From NCBI GenBank assembly GCA_002746425.1, contig NVXB01000006.1:1-7222 (forward strand): DNA of 7,222 nucleotides, given 5' to 3'. How positions within the stretch are numbered: the first letter of the stretch is position 1; each line of letters starts with the position of its first letter. Of the stretch, positions 1-6,650 are shown piece after piece. Below the pieces are notes generated by a model. That model searched no databases, had not been told where the DNA came from, and saw only the letters and a program-made list of their open reading frames with translations. A program made the translations under genes and the position numbers. Origin of the DNA: Hyphomicrobiales bacterium. GTDB taxonomy: Bacteria > Pseudomonadota > Alphaproteobacteria > Rhizobiales > GCA-2746425.

Positions 1-34
1 ATTTTATCAATTAAAAGAGACACCAACCGCAGGT

Positions 35-63
35 TTGTTCGAGCGGTAAATCAATTCTATAAA
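35..63 (+). promoter_or_regulatory. Candidate sigma-70 promoter for the mrp operon
   Basis: TTGTTC (35-40) is followed after 17 bases by TATAAA (58-63). The -10 box matches consensus at five of six positions; the -35 box matches only three of six. Transcription would begin near position 70, giving an untranslated leader of about 180 bases that includes both inverted repeats. It is the best spaced pair I found upstream of mrpA, but it rests on pattern matching alone. Confidence 0.35.
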
Positions 64-126
64 TTCGACAGAAAATTAAGACAATTCGCCTAACCTCTTC
101 TTAAGTAATTGAAGGGTGCGACCTCT

Positions 127-155
127 CATTGGGACGAAGTGAATAAAACCCAATG
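127..155. repeat. Inverted repeat CATTGGG-N15-CCCAATG
   Basis: Two perfect 7-base arms (127-133 and 149-155) are separated by 15 bases, so their centres lie 22 bp apart, about two helical turns. That spacing suits a dimeric DNA-binding protein. In RNA the arms could form a 7-bp hairpin with a 15-base loop inside the long mrp leader. No run of T follows, so it is not an obvious terminator. No known operator is recognised. Confidence 0.45.
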
Positions 156-185
156 TTATCAGATGCTTTGCTACAATTCCTGATA

Positions 186-196
186 GGTAATTTACC
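186..196. repeat. Short palindrome GGTAA-T-TTACC in the mrpA leader
   Basis: Two perfect 5-base arms flank a single T. It lies about 58 bases before the mrpA start. The half-site AGGTAA (185-190) also occurs in a palindrome upstream of the MucR gene (6450-6455). A repeat this short can arise by chance in AT-rich DNA, so a role as an operator is only a possibility. Confidence 0.3.
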
Positions 197-253
197 CGAG
201 GGAATTTTGGTTGCTGGTGATCATAGAGGCCGCAAAACAGAAGGTATTCACGC

Positions 254-2659
254 GTGAATGCAGCCATTGACGGGACATTTCTTGCGATTATAGCGCCCTT
301 TGCGGCTGCAATCATCGCACCGTTTCTTGTTCGGGTACTGGGCCATTATGCCGCTTGGGTGTTGGCCGCTGTGCCTGCCGCCATGTTCTACCACTATACC
401 GGGTTTCTGGGGCAATTGGACGGTGGTCTTGGCATCGCCGCTGTTTGGGATTGGTGGCCCGGCTATGGCTGGCCGCTCTCTTATCTGATCGATGGTCTGA
501 GCGTCATGTTCGCGCTGCTGATCACTGGTATTGGCACTTTCATTATTCTGTATTCGGGGGGCTATTTGAAAGGCCATCCGCAGCTTGGCCGCTTCATGTC
601 CTTCATGTTCCTGTTTATGGGCGCGATGCAGGGGTTGGTGGTCTCGGATAATCTGATCACCATGTTCATCTTCTGGGAGCTGACATCGATCACTTCCTTC
701 TTGCTGATCGGCTTCAACCACACCAAAGAGCGTTCACGCCGTGCGGCCATTCAGGCGCTGGTGGTTACTGGCGGCGGCGGCCTGTCGCTGATGGCGGGTG
801 TTATTCTGGTGCAAATCGTAACCGGTACGACCGACTTGTCGGTATTGTTGACCCAGCCGGGTCAGCTACAGACCAGCGAGTATTATGTTCCTATTTTGCT
901 GCTGTTTCTGGGCGGTGCTTTTACCAAATCTGCGCAGTTTCCGCTGCACTTCTGGCTGCCAAACGCCATGGAAGCGCCAACGCCGGTATCCGCCTATCTG
1001 CATTCGGCCACCATGGTCAAAGCTGGCGTGTATCTGTTGATGCGCACCCAGCCCATTTTGGGCGACACAATGCTTTGGTCAACAATTCTGCCGCTATTTG
1101 GCGGTGTCACTTTGCTGGTCGGCACCGTATTGGCGCTGCGCCAGACCGATTTGAAACTTATGCTGGCCTACACAACCGTGGCCTCGCTGGGGCTGCTGGT
1201 CATGCTGGTTGGCACCAGCAATGAGACCGCCATTAAAGGCGCGGTGATTTATCTGTTCGCGCATTCGCTGTTCAAGGGCACGCTGTTTATGGTGGCCGGG
1301 GTGGTCGACCACGGCACCGGCACACGCGAGGTTACCAAGCTTAAAGGCCTTTGGCGCAAAATGCCGATTACCTTTGGCGCTGCTGCGCTCGCGGCCTTCT
1401 CTATGGCGGGGCTGATACCGTTTATCGGCTTTGTCGCCAAGGAAGAGCTGTATAGCGGCATTTGGGACACGTCATCCTTGGCCATTGCGCTGACCATCAC
1501 CGCCGTGTTGGGCAATGCCTTGATGCTGGTGATTGCGTTTGTCGTCGCTTTCAAGCCGTTCTGGGGCAGCAAGGTGGAAGCACCGCATGCGCCGCATGAA
1601 GGCTCGATATTGCTGCTTGCAGGGCCTGTTGTGCTCTCGTTGGGCGGTCTTGCTGCCGGGTTCTATCTGCACTGGGTTGGCGAATATCTGATTGGCCCGA
1701 TGACATCCAGTGTTGTTGGCACACCGCTTGAAGCCAATCTGCATTTGGTGCCGACCGCCATTCACGCCAATCTTATTCTCTCGGTCATGACGATCATTCT
1801 GGGTCTCGCGCTGTTCTCGCAAGTGGATTTCCTGCGCGCCAAAGTGGACCGGCTGCTAACCGCCATTGGCTGGGGACCTGATAAGGGCTTTGACCAGTTC
1901 ATGAGCGGTCTTGTGCTGGGCGCAACGGCCATCACCCGCCGTTTGCAAAGCGGGCGGTTGGATATTTACATGAAGGTGGTTTTTGTCATGACCGCCATTG
2001 CGTTGCTGGCACCCATGGCCATCTTTAACGAATGGCCTGATATGCCTGAAATGCCAGACATGATGTACTATGAATGGGGCATTATCGGCATCGCTGTACT
2101 TGGCCTTGGCGCTGTGCTCAACGCCAAAAACCGTCTCACTGCTATTGCTGCGCTGGGTATTCAGGGTTTTGCCGTGGCGCTGTTGTTTATGCTGTTCGGT
2201 GCGCCGGATCTCTCCTTTACCCAGTTCATGGTGGAAACACTTTCTGTTGTGATCCTGGCGTTGGTGATGACCCGCCTGTCGCTTTATCAAGATGATCACC
2301 GCCCGATGGCGCTGGCGCTTGTTGATGGCACGGTGGCGCTTCTCGTCGGCTTTGGCTTTTTCGTGCTGTTGCTGGCGGTCTCGCAACAACCGTTTAACTC
2401 ATCGCTGTCGGATTTCTTCCGCGAATACAGCGTTGCCATCGCCCATGGCCATAACATCGTGAACGTTATTCTGGTGGATTTCCGCGGTGTTGATACGCTG
2501 GGCGAAATTTCGGTGGTGGCCATTACCGGCCTTGCCATTTTGGCTCTGGTGCGCATTCGCCACAAAAAGCCCTCACTGCCTAAAGCCTTGGAGGCCAACG
2601 TGCCAAGTGGCCAACCGGCCCAGCCGACACCGCGTACAAAACAGGAGTTGGGCGCATGA
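254..2659 (+). CDS. mrpA: Na+/H+ antiporter subunit MrpA (MnhA/PhaA)
   Basis: Largest subunit of the Mrp inner-membrane cation/proton antiporter, homologous to complex I subunit NuoL. The 801 aa match the usual size of about 800. Residues about 70-130 look like the Proton_antipo_N domain and 130-420 like Proton_antipo_M; the C-terminal part carries the DUF4040/MbhD-like domain with GAPDLSFTQ at 649-657 and E661, then NIVNVILVDFRGVDTLGE (734-751). Membrane ionisable residues are present: E142, K225, H232, H250, K256, K301, H337, K341, K396. E142, K225 and K301 sit exactly two residues after the essential E140, K223 and K299 I recall from Bacillus. The start is GTG: an in-frame stop lies at 224-226, no other start codon follows it, and AGAAGG is nine bases upstream. 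Residues about 770-801 form a basic, proline-rich cytoplasmic tail. The stop overlaps mrpB by four bases. Confidence 0.97.
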   Translation: MNAAIDGTFLAIIAPFAAAIIAPFLVRVLGHYAAWVLAAVPAAMFYHYTGFLGQLDGGLGIAAVWDWWPGYGWPLSYLIDGLSVMFALLITGIGTFIILYSGGYLKGHPQLGRFMSFMFLFMGAMQGLVVSDNLITMFIFWELTSITSFLLIGFNHTKERSRRAAIQALVVTGGGGLSLMAGVILVQIVTGTTDLSVLLTQPGQLQTSEYYVPILLLFLGGAFTKSAQFPLHFWLPNAMEAPTPVSAYLHSATMVKAGVYLLMRTQPILGDTMLWSTILPLFGGVTLLVGTVLALRQTDLKLMLAYTTVASLGLLVMLVGTSNETAIKGAVIYLFAHSLFKGTLFMVAGVVDHGTGTREVTKLKGLWRKMPITFGAAALAAFSMAGLIPFIGFVAKEELYSGIWDTSSLAIALTITAVLGNALMLVIAFVVAFKPFWGSKVEAPHAPHEGSILLLAGPVVLSLGGLAAGFYLHWVGEYLIGPMTSSVVGTPLEANLHLVPTAIHANLILSVMTIILGLALFSQVDFLRAKVDRLLTAIGWGPDKGFDQFMSGLVLGATAITRRLQSGRLDIYMKVVFVMTAIALLAPMAIFNEWPDMPEMPDMMYYEWGIIGIAVLGLGAVLNAKNRLTAIAALGIQGFAVALLFMLFGAPDLSFTQFMVETLSVVILALVMTRLSLYQDDHRPMALALVDGTVALLVGFGFFVLLLAVSQQPFNSSLSDFFREYSVAIAHGHNIVNVILVDFRGVDTLGEISVVAITGLAILALVRIRHKKPSLPKALEANVPSGQPAQPTPRTKQELGA

Positions 2660-3075
2660 GAACGGTCATTTTCCGCACCATCGCACCTTATCTGACAAGC
2701 CTGATGCTGCTGTTTTCGGTGTTTGTGCTGCTGCGCGGCCATAATGAGCCGGGCGGCGGGTTTATCGGCGGGCTGATTGCCGCCTCTGCCTTTGCCATTT
2801 ACGGCATTGCCTGTGGTGTGCCGCCGGTGCGCCGTGCGCTGGTGTTTCATCCCATGTCGATTGCCGGCACAGGCCTGCTGATGGGCGTTATGTCCGGCAT
2901 GTTATCGCTGTTTGTTGGCGTGCCGTTTTTTACCGCTTTGTGGGTAACACCAAGCATCTTTGGCGTTGAGGTGGCGTTGTCCACCGCGCTTGTTTTCGAC
3001 ATTGGCGTTTATCTGGTGGTGCTGGGCACGATTGCCTCCATTGCCCTTGGCCTTGAAGAGCGGGAGGCAGTGTAA
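2656..3075 (+). CDS. mrpB: Na+/H+ antiporter subunit MrpB (MnhB/PhaB)
   Basis: Small membrane subunit of the Mrp complex (MnhB domain family), 139 aa against about 140 for Bacillus MrpB. The hallmark RGHNEPGGGFIGGL lies at residues 27-40, at the start of the second membrane segment. About four membrane segments can be seen (roughly 9-26, 35-55, 65-90, 108-133), ending in a short acidic tail. In the complex it sits next to the C-terminal domain of MrpA. Here it is a separate gene; in six-gene mrp operons it is fused to mrpA. The ATG shares ATGA with the mrpA stop, and AGGAG (2643-2647) lies eight bases upstream inside mrpA, so translation is probably coupled. Confidence 0.96.
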   Translation: MRTVIFRTIAPYLTSLMLLFSVFVLLRGHNEPGGGFIGGLIAASAFAIYGIACGVPPVRRALVFHPMSIAGTGLLMGVMSGMLSLFVGVPFFTALWVTPSIFGVEVALSTALVFDIGVYLVVLGTIASIALGLEEREAV

Positions 3076-3452
3076 TGGAAGTCGCTTTTGCTGCCCTGAT
3101 CGGGATTTTCTTCACCGTCGCCATTTATCTCATGCTGTCGCAGCACGTTATTCGCATTTTGATGGGTGTGGTCATCCTGGGTAACGCGGTCAATCTGCTG
3201 ATCTTTACCAGTGGCCGCCTGACCCGCGAAGTGCCGCCCATTGTGCCCCAAGGGCAGGTGATTGCTGATGTCAGCATCGCCAATCCGCTGCCACAAGCGC
3301 TGGTGCTGACCGCGATTGTTATTTCATTCTCATTCTTCGCCTTTCTCCTGACGCTGGCCTATCGCGCGTTTCAGGAATTGGGCACCGATGATACCGGCGA
3401 TATGCGCGTGGCAGAACCTGTCAACGAACCCGCACCGCCAACTGGTTACTAG
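3075..3452 (+). CDS. mrpC: Na+/H+ antiporter subunit MrpC (MnhC, NuoK-like)
   Basis: NuoK-like subunit (Oxidored_q2 family), 125 aa, close to the usual 110-125. Three membrane segments lie at about 3-22, 27-47 and 72-97. The signature before and in the third is NPLPQALVLTAIVIS (70-84); the family usually begins this motif with Asp (DPLPQ), so N70 is a small departure. Residues about 100-125 form an acidic, proline-containing cytoplasmic tail. The ATG overlaps the mrpB stop by one base (TAATG), with GGGAGG at 3062-3067 as ribosome binding site. The gene is followed by the only gap within the operon, 14 bp. Confidence 0.96.
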   Translation: MEVAFAALIGIFFTVAIYLMLSQHVIRILMGVVILGNAVNLLIFTSGRLTREVPPIVPQGQVIADVSIANPLPQALVLTAIVISFSFFAFLLTLAYRAFQELGTDDTGDMRVAEPVNEPAPPTGY

Positions 3453-3466
3453 GGCTGGAAAAGATT

Positions 3467-5113
3467 ATGGCTGAAACATCTCACGCTCCCATTGATTTAA
3501 GCGTTGCAATGATCACCCAGGCACCGGCCCTGGCCGATTGGCTGGTCGTGGCACCGATTATCGTGTGCCTTACCGGCGGTGCCTTTTTGCTCACCCAGCG
3601 CAAAAACACTGCGCTCCAGGGCTGGTTGGCAATGCTCATTCTGGCATTGCTGGTGGCCGTGTGCGCCGGTTTGCTGATGCATGTCCTCAATAATGGCCCG
3701 ATCATCATGACGATGGGCCGTTGGTTGCCGCCATTTGGCATTACATTTGCCGTGGATATTCTGGGCGCGGTGATGGCGCTTGTCGCCTCAACGGTGGCGC
3801 TCTTCTGCGGGCTTTATGCGCTTACTGAAATTGATGAGCAAAGCCAGCGCTACGGTTTCTTCCCGTTTTTAATCCTACTGCTGGGCGGTGTTTGCGGCGC
3901 TTTCCTCACCGGCGATATTTTCAACCTCTATGTCTGGTTTGAAGTTCTGCTGATCGCCTCTTTCGGCCTGCTGATCCTAGGTAATGAGCGTCCTCAGCTT
4001 GATGGCGCGGTCAAATACGCGCTGCTCAATCTGGTCGCAACAACGCTGTTCCTCATCGCAACTGCCTATCTCTATGCTCTTGTTGGCACGCTCAATATGG
4101 CCGACATCGCCGTGCGGGTTCGGATGCTGCCAGAGGGTGCGCCGATCAACACCATCGTTGCGCTTTATCTCGTGGCGTTTTCCATGAAGGCGGCGGCGTT
4201 TCCGGTGTTTTTCTGGTTGCCTGCCTCCTATCACACGCCGCGCTCGGTGGTGTCCGCTGTCTTTGCCGGGTTGCTGACCAAGGTTGGCGTTTATGCGTTG
4301 CTGCGTATTGTCGTAATGCTGATGCCTGAATCGCGCAGCCTGTTTGCAGATCTGCTGGCATGGATTGCCGCGGCAACGCTGATCATCGGCGTGTTGGGCG
4401 CTTTGGCGCAAAACGATATTCGCCGCACCATGGGTTATCTGGTTATCTCCGGCATTGGGGCCATGTTGGCCGGTGCCGCCATCGCCAGTGATTTAGGGCT
4501 GATGGGCGCTATTCTCTACGCTGTTCACTCAATGATTGTGATGACGGCTCTGTATTTGGTTTGCGGCATTATGATCCGCAGCGCGGGCACTCATGATTTG
4601 CGCAAGCTTGGCGCACTCTATGGTCGTGACCCGCTCTTGGCGGCGATCTTTCTCATTTTGGCGCTGGCCGTATCTGGCCTGCCGCCATTCTCTGGCTTCT
4701 GGCCAAAACTGACACTGGTTCAGGCGGCGCTCGAAACCGGCTATGGCTGGCTGGCTTTCGCTATTCTGATCAACGGCTTTTTCACCACCATCGTGGTTGG
4801 CCGCATTTGGGTGATGAGCTTTTGGCGCGGCGGCCCGGCGACAACGCCCGATGGCGAGACCATCGACCTTACCGCCATGCCAGACTTTCCGCCCAAACAA
4901 CGCCGTGCGCTGTTGCTGCCCGTTATGGGCCTGACCGTGTTGGTGATTGCCATTGGCGTGCTGCCACGGCCTTTCCTGACGATAACCGCAGGCGGGGCCG
5001 GAGGCTTGATCTTCCAGGACGGCTACATTGAAGCCGTGTTGGGCAAGACCGCCAACCTGCAGGGGCAAGGAAATATGACTGAACCCCATAACGCTTCGGG
5101 AGAAAGCCAATGA
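3467..5113 (+). CDS. mrpD: Na+/H+ antiporter subunit MrpD (MnhD/PhaD)
   Basis: Second large antiporter-like subunit, homologous to NuoM/NuoN and MrpA, with a Proton_antipo_M domain at about 130-430 and roughly 14 membrane segments. E159, K241 and K414 are each exactly 22 residues beyond E137, K219 and K392, which I recall as essential in Bacillus MrpD, so the proton path looks intact. K272 and H354 are also present. The TM10-11 motif reads HSMIVM (354-359), with Met where MrpA has the lysine of HSLFK. At 548 aa it is longer than the usual 490-500, through an N-terminal extension of about 20 residues and a polar C-terminal tail from about 510. The ATG follows mrpC by 14 bp with only a weak ribosome binding site (GGAA, 3457-3460). 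The stop shares ATGA with mrpE. Confidence 0.96.
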   Translation: MAETSHAPIDLSVAMITQAPALADWLVVAPIIVCLTGGAFLLTQRKNTALQGWLAMLILALLVAVCAGLLMHVLNNGPIIMTMGRWLPPFGITFAVDILGAVMALVASTVALFCGLYALTEIDEQSQRYGFFPFLILLLGGVCGAFLTGDIFNLYVWFEVLLIASFGLLILGNERPQLDGAVKYALLNLVATTLFLIATAYLYALVGTLNMADIAVRVRMLPEGAPINTIVALYLVAFSMKAAAFPVFFWLPASYHTPRSVVSAVFAGLLTKVGVYALLRIVVMLMPESRSLFADLLAWIAAATLIIGVLGALAQNDIRRTMGYLVISGIGAMLAGAAIASDLGLMGAILYAVHSMIVMTALYLVCGIMIRSAGTHDLRKLGALYGRDPLLAAIFLILALAVSGLPPFSGFWPKLTLVQAALETGYGWLAFAILINGFFTTIVVGRIWVMSFWRGGPATTPDGETIDLTAMPDFPPKQRRALLLPVMGLTVLVIAIGVLPRPFLTITAGGAGGLIFQDGYIEAVLGKTANLQGQGNMTEPHNASGESQ

Positions 5114-5586
5114 ACTCGCTATTCCTGATCAATATATTGATGGCATTTGCCTGGGCCGCTGTGACCGGATCGTTCAGCCTGCCAAACCTGATCTTTGGCT
5201 TTGCTTTGTCGGCGCTTGCCTTGAGCCTAATCCGCGAGCAGGTGGGTACAGTAGGCTATCTGGGGCGCGCGCGCCGTGTTGGCTCTCTCATCATACTGTT
5301 CTTATATGAGCTGGTGCTGTCGGCTTTCTCGGTTGCCAAAACCGTGCTGAAGCCGCGCATGAACATCAAACCGGCTTTCGTCGCCTACCCATTGCGGGTC
5401 GACAAGGATTTTGAAATCACGCTGTTGGCTAATCTCATCACCCTCACACCCGGCACATTGTCGGTCGATGTGTCGCCGGATCGCCAGACACTCTATATCC
5501 ACGCGATCAATGTGGAGGATGAGGAAGCGCTGAAGAAAGACATTGCCGAAGGCTTTGAAATGAAAATCATGGAGGCGTTCCGATGA
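5110..5586 (+). CDS. mrpE: Na+/H+ antiporter subunit MrpE (MnhE/PhaE)
   Basis: MNHE-family subunit, 158 aa, matching the usual 158-165. Hydrophobic segments at about 4-20, 24-41 and 57-78 are followed by a soluble domain (about 85-158). That domain contains the family core DKDFEITLLANLITLTPGTLSVDVS (98-122), with T113-P114 in the TLTPGT turn. MrpE has no complex I counterpart and helps assemble or stabilise the antiporter. The ATG overlaps the mrpD stop by four bases, and GGGAG (5098-5102) lies seven bases upstream. The stop again shares ATGA with mrpF, so the mrpD-E-F unit is tightly coupled. Confidence 0.96.
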   Translation: MNSLFLINILMAFAWAAVTGSFSLPNLIFGFALSALALSLIREQVGTVGYLGRARRVGSLIILFLYELVLSAFSVAKTVLKPRMNIKPAFVAYPLRVDKDFEITLLANLITLTPGTLSVDVSPDRQTLYIHAINVEDEEALKKDIAEGFEMKIMEAFR

Positions 5587-5978
5587 TCAGCGCACAGGAC
5601 TTTCTCATTCTCTCCGTTGATATTTCGCTGGTTATGCTGCTCCTGGCCTTTTTGCTGACCATTGTACGTATTGTTATTGGCCCAACCCTGCCGGACCGGG
5701 TGTTGGCGCTGGATATGCTGGTGGCGGTTGGCATCGGCTTTATCGCCATCATCGGCATTAAAACCGGTTACTTCCTTTATATCGATGTTGCCATTGCGCT
5801 TGGGCTTATCGGCTTCCTCGCCACCGTGGCGTTTTCTCGCTACGTGCTCAATCGCGGCACTGTGGTGGATGAGGGCGGAGACCCCGAAGGTAATTATAAC
5901 ATCATCGAAATTGAAATCCGCCAGAGCGCCCAAAGTGCTCAGCCCGCGAGTGCTCAAACCGTGCAGGGAGATTCCTGA
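5583..5978 (+). CDS. mrpF: Na+/H+ antiporter subunit MrpF (MnhF/PhaF) with C-terminal extension
   Basis: MrpF_PhaF family subunit with three membrane segments (about 8-31, 41-60, 63-86). The hallmark GPTLPDRVLALD lies at residues 33-44, including D38, R39 and D44; D68 lies in the third segment. Bacterial MrpF is usually about 90-95 aa. This one is 131, with about 38 extra residues after R91: an acidic stretch (DEGGDPEGNYNIIEIEI) and then a Ser/Ala/Gln-rich tail with SAQ at 115-117, 118-120 and 123-125. The tail is in frame up to a stop overlapping mrpG by one base (TGATG), and it contains the mrpG ribosome binding site. The start shares ATGA with mrpE, with GGAGG at 5571-5575. Confidence 0.95.
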   Translation: MISAQDFLILSVDISLVMLLLAFLLTIVRIVIGPTLPDRVLALDMLVAVGIGFIAIIGIKTGYFLYIDVAIALGLIGFLATVAFSRYVLNRGTVVDEGGDPEGNYNIIEIEIRQSAQSAQPASAQTVQGDS

Positions 5979-6328
5979 TGCAGGACGTTATCTATATTGT
6001 TGCCGCGTTACTCATGCTTGTTGGCGCATCTTTCGCCCTTATTGCTGCTATCGGCATATTGCGTTTGCCCGACATCTACACCCGCACCCATGCGGCCAGT
6101 AAAGCGGGTACGCTTGGTTCTGGTTTGTTGCTATTGGCGCTAGCTGTATTCTCTCAGGAATTAACAGTGGTGACCCGTGCTTTCGCAGCTATTGTGTTCT
6201 TCTTGCTGACAGCACCTATCTCTTCTCACCTGCTGGCACGCGCTGCTTATTTGGCTGGATACCCCCCAGAACCCTCTACTGATATTCGCGGTATGGCTGA
6301 ATATGGGCCTGGACAAAGCAAGCAATAG
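5978..6328 (+). CDS. mrpG: Na+/H+ antiporter subunit MrpG (MnhG/PhaG)
   Basis: Last subunit of the Mrp complex (PhaG_MnhG_YufB family), 116 aa against the usual 100-125. Three membrane segments lie at about 5-27, 43-60 and 63-85. The family signature GILRLPDIYTRTHAASKAGTLG (26-47) and the TAPISSHLLARAAY block (78-91, with P80) are both clear. The C-terminal 25 residues are polar and probably cytoplasmic. GGGAG (5966-5970) lies seven bases before the ATG, inside the mrpF tail. No strong rho-independent terminator follows the stop, so transcription may end by Rho or run on toward the next gene. Confidence 0.95.
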   Translation: MQDVIYIVAALLMLVGASFALIAAIGILRLPDIYTRTHAASKAGTLGSGLLLLALAVFSQELTVVTRAFAAIVFFLLTAPISSHLLARAAYLAGYPPEPSTDIRGMAEYGPGQSKQ

Positions 6329-6424
6329 TTGCGTCAATTTTACGCGGACGCTGAAATAAGCCATAAATTTTGGCGATTTATTTCCCAAAGCGCTTAAAAT
6401 AATATATAAGTGCTAATACTCAGA

Positions 6425-6434
6425 TACAGCTGTA
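6425..6434. repeat. Perfect palindrome TACAGCTGTA
   Basis: A 10-bp perfect palindrome lies about 95 bp after the mrpG stop and 216 bp before the MucR gene start. It has no spacer and does not extend further. It could be a protein-binding site; nothing in the sequence identifies the protein. Confidence 0.3.
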
Positions 6435-6448
6435 GCGGGAAATTACTT

Positions 6449-6459
6449 AAGGTAACCTT
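6449..6459. repeat. Palindrome AAGGT-A-ACCTT overlapping a candidate -35 box
   Basis: Two perfect 5-base arms flank a single A. The right arm overlaps TTGCCG (6458-6463), one of the two candidate -35 boxes for the MucR gene, a position that suits a repressor operator. The hexamer AGGTAA inside it recurs in the mrpA leader palindrome at 185-190. Binding by MucR itself is only a guess. Confidence 0.3.
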
Positions 6460-6532
6460 GCCGATATTGTAAGAATTCACTTCATAATAGTTGAATTATC
6501 TAGAATTACCTAACGCGAGCATGCGTAAAAGT

Positions 6533-6545
6533 GACAATTCTTGTC
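6533..6545. repeat. Inverted repeat GACAA-TTC-TTGTC
   Basis: Two perfect 5-base arms surround a 3-base centre, 105 bp before the MucR start and just ahead of the A-run and TATATA stretch. Its first eight bases, GACAATTC, also occur at 80-87 in the mrp leader. This could be a shared operator element or chance. Confidence 0.3.
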
Positions 6546-6650
6546 GTTAATCTAAAAAAATCGACCATATATATATTGTTATCTCCGCATCAATCACCTA
6601 TTTGGTTGACTAAACGCAAATATGAAATTTGATTCCAAAAGGAAGAGAAA

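Larger units (their letters stand above)
1..253 (+). promoter_or_regulatory. AT-rich leader upstream of the mrp operon
   Basis: This 253-bp stretch has no convincing gene and is clearly richer in A+T than the mrp genes that follow. It holds a candidate sigma-70 promoter (35-63), a 7-bp inverted repeat (127-133 with 149-155), a short palindrome (186-196), and the ribosome binding site AGAAGG (239-244), nine bases before the GTG start of mrpA. AATT steps cluster at 53, 62, 74 and 83, close to one per helical turn, which may bend the DNA around the promoter. CAATTC occurs three times (52-57, 82-87, 174-179). The end of any upstream gene is not visible. A minus-strand reading frame across 76-315 looks like chance. 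Confidence 0.6.
6329..6650 (+). promoter_or_regulatory. AT-rich intergenic region, probable MucR promoter and operator zone
   Basis: This 322-bp non-coding gap is far richer in A+T than the operon before it. It should hold the promoter of the MucR/Ros gene, and MucR-type proteins commonly bind AT-rich DNA at their own promoters. Two weak promoter candidates are TTGCCG (6458-6463) with CATAAT (6483-6488), spacer 19, and TTAATC (6547-6552) with TATATA (6570-6575), spacer 17. Three short palindromes are listed separately. AATT occurs at 6336, 6366, 6441, 6474, 6494, 6504, 6536 and 6626, and all but the last fall near multiples of 10.5 bp. A weak hairpin (6389-6396 with 6407-6414, one G-T pair) lacks a T-run. 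The AGGAAG ribosome binding site is at 6640-6645. Confidence 0.55.

Noticed and set aside
76..315. Minus-strand reading frame of 79 codons across the mrpA leader and start
   Set aside because: The product resembles no family I know, and the frame overlaps the mrpA start and its ribosome binding site. The translation is better explained as a chance open frame.
1856..2850. Long minus-strand frames antisense to mrpA and mrpB (1856-2389 and 2296-2850)
   Set aside because: The products are rich in His, Gln and Arg with no fold or motif, as expected from the reverse complement of GC-rich membrane-protein genes.
5074..5113. Possible 12-codon reading frame at the end of mrpD with AAGGAA before an ATG
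   Set aside because: The ATG is in frame with mrpD, so the peptide is simply the mrpD tail. Internal initiation there is possible but unsupported.
254..6328. Respiratory complex I (nuo), Mbh-type hydrogenase or formate hydrogenlyase membrane arm
   Set aside because: NuoL/M/K-like proteins occur in all of these, but the mrpE, mrpF and mrpG families and the RGHNEPGGGF motif of MrpB, with no hydrogenase or Fe-S subunits present, identify a stand-alone Mrp antiporter.
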